Below, in pieces: positions 41,047 to 49,718 of a stretch of DNA of 64,000 nt. The translations under genes were made by a program, and so were the position numbers. Each line of letters starts with the position of its first letter. The first letter of the stretch is position 1. The DNA comes from VRUE01 sp963730315 (GTDB lineage Bacteria > Actinomycetota > Thermoleophilia > Solirubrobacterales > 70-9): contig CAVSRD010000005.1 in NCBI GenBank assembly GCA_963730315.1, positions 310,001 through 374,000 of the forward strand. Direction: 5' to 3'. Below the pieces are notes generated by a model. The model was not told the origin of the DNA. It saw nothing but the letters and a program-made list of their open reading frames with translations, and did not search any database.

Positions 41047-41487
41047 CTAGGCGACCTCGCGGGCGGCGCCCTCGCGGACCGCGCCCTCGAGCATGTCGAT
41101 TGCCACCCGGGTCGGGCAGATCGTGTGCATGCCCTGCTGCCGGTACCACTCGGCCCGCAGCGGGTCGAGGATGCGGGCGATCACGTTGGGGACCTGGTAG
41201 CGGCGCTGGGCGATCTGCGAGATGACGATGTTGGTGTTGTCGCCGTTGGTCGAGGCGATGAAGGCGTCCGCCCGCTCGATCCCGGCGGCGACCAGCGCAT
41301 CCGTCTCCAGCGCGGTGCCGACCGTGAACTGGCCGCCCAGGTCCTCCCAGCCCTTCTCCAGCCCGACCTCGAGCCGGCTGTGGGACTCGGGGTCCTCGTC
41401 GAGGCAGGAGACTTCGTGGCCCTCGTGCAGCATCGTGCGGGCGACCGAGGACCCGACCCTTCCGCAACCGACGATCAAGATGAACAC
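41047..41487 (-). CDS. TrkA-N domain protein (CeoC-like)
   Basis: A 146-residue Rossmann-only RCK protein: FILIVGCGRVGSSVARTML at 2-20, GTALETDALVAAGIERADAFIA around 62-83 and the NTNIVISQIAQRR block. It lacks a TrkA-C domain. The GTG at 41487 was chosen because the family starts at the VFILIVGCG strand. Separated by 5 bp from the complete TrkA gene downstream and by 17 bp from the permease gene upstream, so all are likely one operon. Confidence 0.87.
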   Translation of the reverse strand: MFILIVGCGRVGSSVARTMLHEGHEVSCLDEDPESHSRLEVGLEKGWEDLGGQFTVGTALETDALVAAGIERADAFIASTNGDNTNIVISQIAQRRYQVPNVIARILDPLRAEWYRQQGMHTICPTRVAIDMLEGAVREGAAREVA

Positions 41488-41504
41488 CCCACGGATACTA
41501 GATG

Positions 41505-43520
41505 TCAAGCGCTGGGGACCTGGGCGTCCTCGGGAGGCGCGGTGAGCAGGACCTGGCAGGGCGCCTTCTTCAGCACGTACTCGGTCGCCGCGCCAATCTC
41601 GGCCGGCTTGGCCGCCCCGACCCCTCCCATGGTGGCGCCGCCGCGGATCTTCGTCGGCGGCTCGCCGCCGATCACGATCGCCTCGGCGGCGTTGCGCCGT
41701 GCCGCGTCGACGATCCCGGCGCCGACCTTGCGAGCGCGGACCGTCTCGGTGCTGACCGCCACGTCCGCGTACTCTTCCGCCACCTCCCTCGCCCGCTGCA
41801 GCGCGGCGCGCGCCGCCTCCTCGCGATCCGCCGGCAATGCGGCGTTCAGCGGCTCCGTTAGCGGCACTTCGACCACGTAGGCGAGCGCCAGCCTGGCCCC
41901 GTCCCCCTCCCCGTCCGCGCCGCGCCGCTCGGCCGCGGCGAGGCGCCCCGCGGTGGCGACGATGTCGTCGTCCAGCTCGGTGCCGAAGACCGGCACGAGG
42001 ATGCTGCGGTAGGCGATCTCCGGCACCCGCTTGGTCAGCGCCCGCTCGGTGACCGAGACGCGCCGGGTCAGCGAGGTTCCCTCGACGCCCTTGCGGTAGA
42101 CGACGTAGAAGAGCAGGCCGAACGCCATCCAGCCGAGCCCGACCCAGCGGGCGGTCTCGTGCAGGACGAGCACGCTGACGAACGCCAGGGCGCTGAGCAC
42201 CGCCGCGAACAGCGCCGGCAGCGGCAGCTGGGCGCCGCGCCAGGAGACGTTGCCCGGAACGCGGAAGGGCCGCGGCCGCTCGGGTTCGGTGAAGCGCAGG
42301 CGCAGGATCGAGAGCTGCGCGATCGTGATCGCCAGGACGGCGCCGAAGGCGTAGAAGCTGGCCAGCAGCTTGACGTCGGTGGGCGCGACCAGCCCGATCG
42401 CGATCAGGCCGGAGAGAACGATCGCCACGTGCGGGGTCGCGTAGCGGCTGTTCAGCTTGCCGAGCCAGCTCGGTATCTGGCGGTTGATCGCCAGCGTGTA
42501 GATGTGGCGAGAGACGCCGAGCATCGCCGTCGTCGTCGCCCAGAAGAGGACCGGCGCGGCAACCACGGCGACTATCCAGCGCATCACCTCGGCCACCCAC
42601 GAAGGGTGGTAGGCGGAGACCACGCCGAGGATCGGCGCCCGCACGTACTCGCCTCCCAGTGCCGTCTCCGGCCCGCTCGGCCCGGCCACCACCGGCACCG
42701 CCATCAGCGCGATCGCTGCCATCCCTGCGTAGACGAGCGGCACCGCGACCGCGCCCACCGAGACGATCCGCTTCAGGTCGCGAGGGCGGACGTCGATGTC
42801 GGGCGCGAGGTCGGAGGCTGCCTCGATTCCGGCGTAGGCGAGCATCGCAATCACCGAGGCGTAGATGATGTCCCTCAGGGTCGGGCTGGCGAACAAATCG
42901 ATCTGGTCGGTGAGCCGCTCGGGGTGCAGCACCGCAAGCGCGCCTACCGCGATCACCGCGAGCTGCAGGACGATGTCGGCCAACGCCAGCCCGCTGAGCA
43001 GCCGCTCCCGCCCCCGCCCGGTGACGTTGAGGACGTTGAGCACGCAGGCGGCGACGATCACCAGGCCGGCGACGGCAATCTGCCGCCAGGCCTCGGTCAG
43101 GTCGGGAGTGACCGGTTCGAGGTAGTGGGGGACCGAGATCGCCGCTAGCGCCGCGACGATCAGGTAGTCGATCAGGATCGCCCAACCGGCGATGAAGGCG
43201 ATCAGCTCGTTGAAGGCATGGCGGGCGAAGCTGGAGGAGCCGCCGCGTTCGCGGATCATCGCGCCGCCCTCGACGTAGCTGAGGGTGGTCAGCACGAACA
43301 TCACCCCGGCGGCAAGGAAGATCAGCGGCGTCAGGCCGAGGCCACGGTCGGCGACGACGCCGAGCGCGAAGTAGATCGAGAAGCCGACCGCGGAGTAGAC
43401 GGCAACGAACAGGCCGGGGGCGCCGACTCCTCGCCGCAGCAGCGGCTCCAGCCGCGATCGGGGTGGCTGCGACTGAAGCGGTGCGTCCCCGTCGGACCCG
43501 CGCTCGCCAGGTGCGCTCAC
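41505..43520 (-). CDS. APC-superfamily permease with C-terminal UspA-like domain
   Basis: A 671-residue transporter: about twelve membrane helices (about 25-480) with APC landmarks GFSIYFALG in the first helix and GGSSSFARHAFNELI near 93-107, then a cytoplasmic domain (about 505-660) resembling universal stress proteins: RSILVPVFG at its start and the ATP-loop-like AEAIVIGGEP region. Substrate may be amino acid or, by analogy with KimA (an APC-type K+ importer with cytoplasmic USP-like domain), potassium; the adjoining TrkA pair makes the latter worth testing. GTG 43520 overlaps the stop of a 58-residue membrane protein (GTGA). Confidence 0.85.
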   Translation of the reverse strand: MSAPGERGSDGDAPLQSQPPRSRLEPLLRRGVGAPGLFVAVYSAVGFSIYFALGVVADRGLGLTPLIFLAAGVMFVLTTLSYVEGGAMIRERGGSSSFARHAFNELIAFIAGWAILIDYLIVAALAAISVPHYLEPVTPDLTEAWRQIAVAGLVIVAACVLNVLNVTGRGRERLLSGLALADIVLQLAVIAVGALAVLHPERLTDQIDLFASPTLRDIIYASVIAMLAYAGIEAASDLAPDIDVRPRDLKRIVSVGAVAVPLVYAGMAAIALMAVPVVAGPSGPETALGGEYVRAPILGVVSAYHPSWVAEVMRWIVAVVAAPVLFWATTTAMLGVSRHIYTLAINRQIPSWLGKLNSRYATPHVAIVLSGLIAIGLVAPTDVKLLASFYAFGAVLAITIAQLSILRLRFTEPERPRPFRVPGNVSWRGAQLPLPALFAAVLSALAFVSVLVLHETARWVGLGWMAFGLLFYVVYRKGVEGTSLTRRVSVTERALTKRVPEIAYRSILVPVFGTELDDDIVATAGRLAAAERRGADGEGDGARLALAYVVEVPLTEPLNAALPADREEAARAALQRAREVAEEYADVAVSTETVRARKVGAGIVDAARRNAAEAIVIGGEPPTKIRGGATMGGVGAAKPAEIGAATEYVLKKAPCQVLLTAPPEDAQVPSA

Positions 43521-43693
43521 CGGCTCATCCGCGCCGCCAGCCAGAGTCGCGCAGCGCCGACCGCAAGGAACGCGAGGCCCATAAGGACGCCGACCGAAGC
43601 CGGGCCGCCGCCCCTGAGCAGGGTGGAAACGACGAGAACCGCGCCGAGCCCGAGGAAGACGGCCGAGAGGACCCGCACGGAGCGCTGGTACAT
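43517..43693 (-). CDS. 58-residue membrane protein between the two permeases
   Basis: A short frame from ATG 43693 reads MYQRSVRVLSAVFLGLGAVL then VVSTLLRGGG and a second hydrophobic helix GVLMGLAFLAVGAARLWLAA before the TGA at 43517. Two membrane helices with a short Gly-rich turn and Arg-flanked ends are predicted. Its stop overlaps the GTG start of the downstream permease (GTGA), the coupling signature used by real genes throughout this window. It begins 11 bp after the second permease. A small transporter-associated subunit is a reasonable guess; function is unknown. Confidence 0.72.
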   Translation of the reverse strand: MYQRSVRVLSAVFLGLGAVLVVSTLLRGGGPASVGVLMGLAFLAVGAARLWLAARMSR

Positions 43694-43703
43694 CTGGTCG
43701 ATT

Positions 43704-45602
43704 CTAGGCCAGCGACGGGGTCAGCTCGGCGCCGTCCTGGGCACCCTTCTCCGAGACGACGATCACCCGGCACGGTCGCTCGCCCAGCACCGTCTGCAGC
43801 GTCTTGTCGTAGAGCGGCGTTCCGTTGCGGTAGCGCAGCCCGATCACCACGGCCGCCGCGTTGATCAGCTTCGCCTCCGCGGCGATCGAGTAGCCGGCCT
43901 GCCCGGGCCGCACCCGCTCGACGTGGCCGGTGACCCGCCTGCCGCCGATCAGCTTCGCCTGCTCGATCTTGCTCTGCGCTTCGCCTTCTTCATCGCGCAG
44001 CTCCGCGTCGAGCGGCAGGTGGGTGGGCACCGTGAGCATCGAGTGCACGTGAATGCCCCGGCGCCGTTTGGAGGCGAGCTTGACCGCGGTCGCGACCATT
44101 TCCTCCGAGAACGGCTCCGCCTCCTCGAAGGCCACAAGGACGCTTCGGTACTCGATCTCCTCCACCCCGAGCGGCTCGGGCAGAAGCACCTTGACGGTCT
44201 CGGTCAACGGAAGCCGCTGCTGGCGCCGGTAGAGGACGTAGACGAGGATCCCGAGGGCCATCCAGCCGATGCCGACCGCGAGCGTGCGCGGATTCAGCGC
44301 CATCACGACGATCCAGGCCGAAAAGGTGCCGAGCCCGCCCAGCACAGCCGTCATCGGCACCAGGAAGCCGAAAGCGCGAACGTTGAGGCGCGGCTTCCAA
44401 GGCCGTTCCGCCTCCGAGCGGGCGCGGCGCAGCTGGATCACCGAGACATGCGCGACCGTGAAGGAGAGCATCGCCCCGAACGAGTACATCGTCGCCAGGA
44501 ACTCGGTCTTCCCCGGGACCAGGGTGACCATCGCCACCGCGGCGAAGACCATGATCGCGATGTAGGGGGTGCGGTAGCGGGGGTGGACCTGGCGCAGACT
44601 TTCGGGCAGCTGGCGGTGCTGGCCCATCGAGTAGGTGAGGCGGGAGACTCCGATCAGGCCGGCGTTGGTGGCAATCAGGAGGATCACCGCGGCAAGGACT
44701 CCGACGTAGAAGCGCAGCGCTTCGGTCAGGCCGCCGCTTAGGCCGAGGTTCTCGACGATGCCGAGGATCGGGTCGTTGGCGAACTCCTTGCCGAGTTCGG
44801 TTGTGTAGTGGCCGGCGGCGTCGGCGGTGACCGGCATCGCCGAGAGCGCGACGACCGGGATCAGCAAATAGAGGCCGAGCACGGCGACCACCGTGAAGCC
44901 GACGCTGCGCGGGACCGTCCGCACTGCGTCCCTCGCCTCCTCGGCCATGTTGGAGATCGTCTCGATGCCGGTGTAGGCGATCATCCCGACCGCGATCCCG
45001 AGCGCGAAGTCGCTCCAGCTCGGGGCAACCCCGAGGTGGACGTTGTCGACCAGCACTTGCGCGTTGAGGACGAGGACGATGCCGATGCAGACCAGCACCA
45101 CCTGGGTGGCGAGGTCGGCGATCGCCAGGACAAGGTTGAGCTTCGCCGACTCCTGGGAGCCACGGATGTTGAGCAGGGCCAGGCCGGCGATCAGCGCCGC
45201 GCCGAGGATGATGTCGCCCGGCCCGTGGTGCAGCGGCCGCCAGAAGACGGCCAGGTAGTGGGGCACGAAGTAGGCCGAGATCGCGACCGTGATCACGTAG
45301 TTGAGCATCTGGCCCCAGGCGGCGACGAAGCTGATCAGCTCGTTGAAGGCGTGGCGGGCGAAGCTGGAGGAACCGCCCGCCTCCGGGAACATCACGGTCG
45401 CCTCGGCGTAAGTGGCGGCGGTGAACATGAAGATCACGCCGGTGATCGCGAAGGCGACGGGGGTGAGGCCGAGCGCGAAAGCGGCGGTCACCCCTAGCGC
45501 GTAGTAGATCGAGGAGCCGACATTGCCGTAGGCGGCCGAGAACAGCGCCCCGACGCCGTGGACCCGGCTCAGCGATTCGTCTCTGGGTATGCGCTGGGCC
45601 AT
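43704..45602 (-). CDS. APC-superfamily permease with C-terminal UspA-like domain (paralogue)
   Basis: A 632-residue paralogue of the next permease: the same GNVGSSIYYALGVTAAFALGLTP first helix, PEAGGSSSFARHAFNELISF block and roughly twelve helices (to about 455), followed by a USP-like cytoplasmic domain (about 485-620) with YRSVLVAFEEAEPFS and the AAVVIGLRYRNGTPLYDKTLQTVL loop. The tandem copies with a small membrane protein between them suggest gene duplication and possibly hetero-oligomerisation. ATG 45602. Its upstream region contains the 167-bp palindromic element, so its transcription may depend on sequence within or beyond that element. Confidence 0.85.
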   Translation of the reverse strand: MAQRIPRDESLSRVHGVGALFSAAYGNVGSSIYYALGVTAAFALGLTPVAFAITGVIFMFTAATYAEATVMFPEAGGSSSFARHAFNELISFVAAWGQMLNYVITVAISAYFVPHYLAVFWRPLHHGPGDIILGAALIAGLALLNIRGSQESAKLNLVLAIADLATQVVLVCIGIVLVLNAQVLVDNVHLGVAPSWSDFALGIAVGMIAYTGIETISNMAEEARDAVRTVPRSVGFTVVAVLGLYLLIPVVALSAMPVTADAAGHYTTELGKEFANDPILGIVENLGLSGGLTEALRFYVGVLAAVILLIATNAGLIGVSRLTYSMGQHRQLPESLRQVHPRYRTPYIAIMVFAAVAMVTLVPGKTEFLATMYSFGAMLSFTVAHVSVIQLRRARSEAERPWKPRLNVRAFGFLVPMTAVLGGLGTFSAWIVVMALNPRTLAVGIGWMALGILVYVLYRRQQRLPLTETVKVLLPEPLGVEEIEYRSVLVAFEEAEPFSEEMVATAVKLASKRRRGIHVHSMLTVPTHLPLDAELRDEEGEAQSKIEQAKLIGGRRVTGHVERVRPGQAGYSIAAEAKLINAAAVVIGLRYRNGTPLYDKTLQTVLGERPCRVIVVSEKGAQDGAELTPSLA

Positions 45603-45621
45603 CTGGACGATCCCGCGAGGA

Positions 45622-45788
45622 CTAGTGCCCTGTCTCGTAACGTAGGCCGTGAAATGACGAGGTCCAATCGTCGCCAGACAAGGACGCAGGGAGCTCGAAT
45701 AGCAGCTCTATTTGGGCGACTGAGGACGTAGTATGGCGGCGATCTGGGGCCGTCATTTCCGGTCTGATGTTGGGAGACGGAGCACTAG
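45622..45788. repeat. 167-bp near-palindromic element (MITE-like)
   Basis: The left half (about 45622-45702) and the reverse complement of the right half (about 45708-45788) align along their length: both start CTAGTGC, share CGTCTC/TGTCTC, GAAATGACG, ATCGyCGCCA and GAATAG/AAATAG blocks, meeting at a short centre near AGCAGCTC. The outer ends read cTA...TAg, compatible with a TA duplication in a CTAG target as used by IS630/Tc1-type transposases. No coding capacity. The right arm supplies the TAG stop of the hydroxy-acid oxidase gene. Confidence 0.75.
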
Positions 45789-46882
45789 CCCGAATATACG
45801 GAGGCTGGCGCAGCCCGCCTCACGTGAGAGCGGCCCAGCTCCTCCGACGAGGCGCAACCGCAGAGGGCGAGGGTAAGCTCCAGCTCCTCGCGGAGCAACT
45901 CCAGAACCCGGCGCGCCCCGTCCTCGCCCCCGACCGCGAGCCCCCAGAGCGCGGGCCTGCCGACCAGCACCGCGTCGGCGCCGAGAGCCAGGGCGATCGC
46001 CACGTCGACGCCGCGGCGGATGCCGCCGTCGACCAGCACGGCGCCGCGCCCCTCGACCGCGTCGACCACCTCCGGCAGGGCTTCCGCGGTCGCCGGGGAG
46101 CGGTCGAGCTGGCGGCCCCCGTGGTTGGAGACGACGACTCCGGCGGCGCCGTGCTCGATCGCCAGCCCGGCGTCCTCGGCGGTCAGCACGCCCTTGACCA
46201 AGACCGGCACGGCGCACTCGGCCGCCAGATCCTCGAGGTCTGACCAGCCGAGCGCCGGGTCCATCAGCCCGAAGGTCTCCTCGATCGTCACCGCCCGTCC
46301 GGAGCCGAGCGCCGCTTCGACGCTCGGCACGCCGATCTCCTCGGGGACTTCGAAGCCGGTCCGCAGGTCGCGCTCGCGATTGCCGCCGCGCGGCGCGTCG
46401 ACGGTGACGAGGATCGCCTCGAAGCCGCACTCGACCGCCTCGTCGATCAGAGCGCGGGTGACGCCCTCGTCCTTGAAGCAGTAGAGCTGGAACCAGCGCC
46501 GCCCCCCCGGCGCTCCGGCGGCGACCTCGCGCGGCCGCGTCGTTGCCAGGGTCGAGAGGCACATCACGGTGCCGGCGCCGGCTGCGGCGCGCGCCATCGC
46601 CGGCTCGGCAGCCGGCTCGACCAGCCCCTGGTAGGCGACCGGCGCGACGAGGATCGGCATCGACACCTCCTCGCCCAGCAACTCGGTGCGCGTCCGCCAC
46701 TCGCCGTTCCCCGCCAGCACCCGCGGGCGGAGGCGCCAGCGGCGCCAGGCGGCGACGTTCTCGGCCAGGGTCAGCTCGTCGCCGGCCCCGCCGAAGAAGT
46801 AGCCGGCGACGCCGGTGTCCAGCTTCTCGCCCGCAACCCGCTCGAAGTCGGCGACGCTGACCAGGCCCTCGATCACAGTCAC
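45785..46882 (-). CDS. FMN-dependent alpha-hydroxy-acid oxidase/dehydrogenase
   Basis: A 365-residue TIM-barrel flavoenzyme of the lactate dehydrogenase/glycolate oxidase family. Landmarks: GYFFGGAGDELTL at 27-39, PILVAPVAYQGL, FQLYCFKDE, and the active-site VSNHGGRQLD with the catalytic His and the substrate-binding Arg, then LVDGGIRRGVDVAIALALGA for phosphate/FMN binding. Physiological substrate could be L-lactate, glycolate or mandelate. GTG start at 46882 (or GTG two codons later). The last codons VYSG lie against the terminal inverted repeat of the palindromic element, whose insertion seems to have set the stop codon. Confidence 0.9.
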   Translation of the reverse strand: MTVIEGLVSVADFERVAGEKLDTGVAGYFFGGAGDELTLAENVAAWRRWRLRPRVLAGNGEWRTRTELLGEEVSMPILVAPVAYQGLVEPAAEPAMARAAAGAGTVMCLSTLATTRPREVAAGAPGGRRWFQLYCFKDEGVTRALIDEAVECGFEAILVTVDAPRGGNRERDLRTGFEVPEEIGVPSVEAALGSGRAVTIEETFGLMDPALGWSDLEDLAAECAVPVLVKGVLTAEDAGLAIEHGAAGVVVSNHGGRQLDRSPATAEALPEVVDAVEGRGAVLVDGGIRRGVDVAIALALGADAVLVGRPALWGLAVGGEDGARRVLELLREELELTLALCGCASSEELGRSHVRRAAPASVYSG

Positions 46883-46955
46883 GCGACCCTAGCCGACTTC
46901 GCGGCGGTGGCGACCGGCGGGGGTGAAAGGATCGCGGCAGAATGCTTCTGTCCGT

Positions 46956-46971
46956 GAGCTCGTCCGAGCTC
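46956..46971 (+). promoter_or_regulatory. hairpin in the leader of the coiled-coil gene
   Basis: GAGCTCG and CGAGCTC are separated by two bases, giving a perfect 7-bp stem ending 23 bp before the GTG of the coiled-coil gene. Possible leader structure or transcription-factor site; role unknown. Confidence 0.35.
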
Positions 46972-46994
46972 CCAACCACCCCGGGGGGTAGAAC

Positions 46995-47450
46995 GTGGAG
47001 AACGAAAGCCGTCAGTCCTGGATCCTGATCGGGATTGCCGCGCTCGGCCTGGTGCTGGGCGTCATCGCGCTGATCGTCGCCTTCAATGCGAAGAGCTCGA
47101 GCGACGAAGCCGCCAGCCAGAATTCCGTCGACGAAGTCTCCACCGAGCTTTCCAACCTGGTCGACCGGCTCGGCATCGCCGAGGCGAGCCTGACCGGCGA
47201 ACAGAAGGAACTGCAGGGCAAGGCGAAGCGGGTCGAAGAGGAATCGCGCAGCGCGGTCACCAACCTCTCCAACCGCGTCGACAAGCTGGAGCGGGAAACC
47301 GCCGCCCTCGACAAGTCGACCGAACAAACCGCCTCGCTGACCAAGCAGGTCGGCTCGCTGCAGAACCAGATAAACACGCTCAACTCCCGCGTGACCGCAA
47401 CGAACGAACGGGTGACCAAGCTCAGCAAGCGGGTCAACTCGGGCGGCTGA
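46995..47450 (+). CDS. membrane-anchored coiled-coil protein
   Basis: A 151-residue protein with a short cytoplasmic N-terminus (1-8), one membrane helix (about 9-29, WILIGIAALGLVLGVIALIV) and an extracytoplasmic region that is almost entirely heptad coiled coil (about 42-148; repeats such as LSNLVDRLGIAEASL, LSNRVDKLERETAALDK, LQNQINTLNSRV). No catalytic domain. It could be a structural spacer or trimerising stalk at the envelope. Starts with GTG at 46995. Convergent with hppA, with a terminator between. Confidence 0.75.
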   Translation: MENESRQSWILIGIAALGLVLGVIALIVAFNAKSSSDEAASQNSVDEVSTELSNLVDRLGIAEASLTGEQKELQGKAKRVEEESRSAVTNLSNRVDKLERETAALDKSTEQTASLTKQVGSLQNQINTLNSRVTATNERVTKLSKRVNSGG

Positions 47451-47514
47451 GCCGCTCGGAGTCCGCCCCAAAGAGGGGGCAGAGTGTCCCGGTTGCAGGG
47501 CGGCGGACCTGAAA

Positions 47515-47535
47515 GGAGGGGCACCCTGCCCCTCC
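47515..47535. terminator. bidirectional hairpin terminator candidate
   Basis: GGAGGGGCA and TGCCCCTCC form a perfect 9-bp stem around a CCC loop, midway between the convergent coiled-coil gene and hppA. A larger GTCCGCC/GGCGGAC pairing (47461-47467 with 47502-47508) precedes it. No long T-run, as usual in GC-rich actinobacteria. Confidence 0.7.
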
Positions 47536-47550
47536 CCCCGCTTCCAGTTC

Positions 47551-49638
47551 CTAGAAGTGGACGATCGGGATGATCAGGATGGCGACGATGTTGGCCACCT
47601 TGATCATCGGGTTGATCGCCGGGCCGGCAGTGTCCTTGTAGGGATCGCCGACCGTGTCGCCGGTCACCGAGGCGGCGTGGGCGTCGGATCCCTTGCCGCC
47701 GTGGGCGCCGTCCTCGATCAGCTTCTTGGCGTTGTCCCAGGCACCGCCGCCGGCGGTCATCGAGATCGCCGCGAAGAGCCCGACGACGATCACGCCGATC
47801 AGCAGGCCGCCTAGCGCGTCGACGCTGAGCAGGCCGACTACCACCGGCACGACGATCGGGATCAGCGAGGGCAGAATCATCTCTTTCTGCGCCGCCGCGG
47901 TGACGATCGCAACGGTCTTTCCGTAGGCCGGTTTCTCGGTCCCCTCCATGATCCCCGGGTGCTCGCGGAACTGCTTGCGCACCTCCTCGACCACCTGCCC
48001 GCCGGCCCGGCCGACCGCCTCGATCGCCAGCGCCGCGAACAGGTAGACCATCATGCCGCCGATCAGCAGGCCGATCAGCACGGCGGGCGTCGTCAGGTGG
48101 AAGAGGCCGCCGAGGTCGAAGCCGGCCGGCGCCTCGTCTGCGAGTTCGCTTTTGAACGCGGAGAAGAGGACCAGCGCCGCCAGCGCGGCTGAGCCGATCG
48201 CGTAGCCCTTGGTAACCGCCTTGGTCGTGTTGCCGACCGCGTCGAGCGGGTCGGTGACGTTGCGGACGTCCTCGGGCAGGTCGGCCATCTCGGCAATCCC
48301 GCCCGCGTTGTCGGTGATCGGCCCGAAGGCGTCGAGGGCGACGATCAGGCCGCAGAGCGAGAGCTGCGCCATCACCGCGATCCCGATCCCGTAGATCCCG
48401 GCCAGCTCGTTGGCACCGAGGATCGCCAGGGCGATCACCAAGGCCGGCGCCGCGGTCGACTGGAAGCCCTGGGCCAGCCCCTGGATGATGTTGGTCGCGT
48501 GACCCGTCACCGAGGCCTGGCTGATCGTCTTCACCGGGCGGAAGCGGGTCGACGTGTAGTAGTCGGTGATCACGAACAGCAGCCCGGTCACCGCGACTCC
48601 GATCATCGCGCAGAGCCAGAGGTCGGTGGTGCTGACCGCCTTTGCCGCGGTGCTGAGGCCGAGCCTCACCGGATCGCTCATCAGCCAGTCGGTGATCGGG
48701 TAGAAGGCGGCGATCGAGAGGATCCCGGAGACGATCAGGCCCTGGTAGAGCGCCCCCTCGACCCGGTCGGATTTGGTCCGCACCGAGAGCGCCCCGACGA
48801 TCGAGGCGAGGATCGCGACGGCACCGATCACCAGCGGGTAGATCGCCACCTCGCGAGAGAAGTCTCCCCCGGAGCCGGTGAAGGTGAGGACGCCGAGCAG
48901 CATCACCGCGACCGAGGTGACCGCGTAGGTCTCGAACAGGTCGGCCGCCATCCCGGCGCAGTCGCCGACGTTGTCGCCAACGTTGTCGGCGATCGTCGCC
49001 GGGTTGCGGGGGTCGTCCTCGGGGATCCCGGCCTCGACCTTGCCGACCAGGTCGGCGCCGACGTCGGCGGCCTTGGTGAAGATGCCGCCACCGAGGCGGG
49101 CGAAGACCGAGATCAGCGAGCCGCCGAAGCCGAGGCCGACGACCGCGTCGACCGCCTCCTTGTCGCCGCTGCCGGTCAGCACCAGCAAGCCGTAGTAGCC
49201 AGCCACCCCGAACAGCGCCAGGCCGACCACCAGCAAGCCGGTCACCGAGCCGCCCTTGAAGGCGACGTCGAGCGCCGGCGGGACGCCGCCGCGAGCCGCC
49301 TCGGCGACGCGAGAGTTCGCCCGCACCGAGAGGTTCATGCCGATGAAGCCGGCCGAGCCGGAAAGCGCGCCGCCGAGCACGAAGCCGATCGCCGTCTTGT
49401 AGTCCTGGAGTACCCAGAGCAGGATCGCGATCGGGATCGCGACAGCGGCGATGATCGTGTACTGGCGACGCAGGTAGGCGCCGGCGCCCTCCTGCACGGC
49501 TCCCGAGATTTCGCGCATCCGCTCGTTCCCGGCGGAGCGGGAGAGGAGGCGCTGGGTGATGACAAGTCCGTAGACAACCGCCGCCCCGGCGCAGACGAGC
49601 GCGACGACGACTCCGTATTCGGTCAAGAAGCTGGTCAA
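47551..49638 (-). CDS. hppA: membrane-bound K+-independent H+-translocating pyrophosphatase
   Basis: A 695-residue, roughly 16-helix pump that couples pyrophosphate hydrolysis to proton export. The substrate site is complete: DVGADLVGKVE, PEDDPRNPATIADNVGDNVGDCAG, and the second DxxxD cluster toward the C-terminus (DNAKKLIEDGAHGGKGSDAHAASVTGDTVGDP). In GNTTKAVTKG the lysine after GNTT marks the K+-independent subclass (K+-dependent enzymes have Ala). The start is TTG 49638, preceded at 6 nt by GGAGGAA; a frame upstream to 49890 is not family-like. It could recycle PPi from the many synthetases encoded nearby. Confidence 0.95.
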   Translation of the reverse strand: MTSFLTEYGVVVALVCAGAAVVYGLVITQRLLSRSAGNERMREISGAVQEGAGAYLRRQYTIIAAVAIPIAILLWVLQDYKTAIGFVLGGALSGSAGFIGMNLSVRANSRVAEAARGGVPPALDVAFKGGSVTGLLVVGLALFGVAGYYGLLVLTGSGDKEAVDAVVGLGFGGSLISVFARLGGGIFTKAADVGADLVGKVEAGIPEDDPRNPATIADNVGDNVGDCAGMAADLFETYAVTSVAVMLLGVLTFTGSGGDFSREVAIYPLVIGAVAILASIVGALSVRTKSDRVEGALYQGLIVSGILSIAAFYPITDWLMSDPVRLGLSTAAKAVSTTDLWLCAMIGVAVTGLLFVITDYYTSTRFRPVKTISQASVTGHATNIIQGLAQGFQSTAAPALVIALAILGANELAGIYGIGIAVMAQLSLCGLIVALDAFGPITDNAGGIAEMADLPEDVRNVTDPLDAVGNTTKAVTKGYAIGSAALAALVLFSAFKSELADEAPAGFDLGGLFHLTTPAVLIGLLIGGMMVYLFAALAIEAVGRAGGQVVEEVRKQFREHPGIMEGTEKPAYGKTVAIVTAAAQKEMILPSLIPIVVPVVVGLLSVDALGGLLIGVIVVGLFAAISMTAGGGAWDNAKKLIEDGAHGGKGSDAHAASVTGDTVGDPYKDTAGPAINPMIKVANIVAILIIPIVHF

Positions 49639-49718
49639 GTGAGTTCCTCCGCTGGTTTTGGCGGTCCGGGACTCTATAAGGGCCCGCGGATACGGCGCCC
49701 CCCGGCCCCGGAGGCCGC

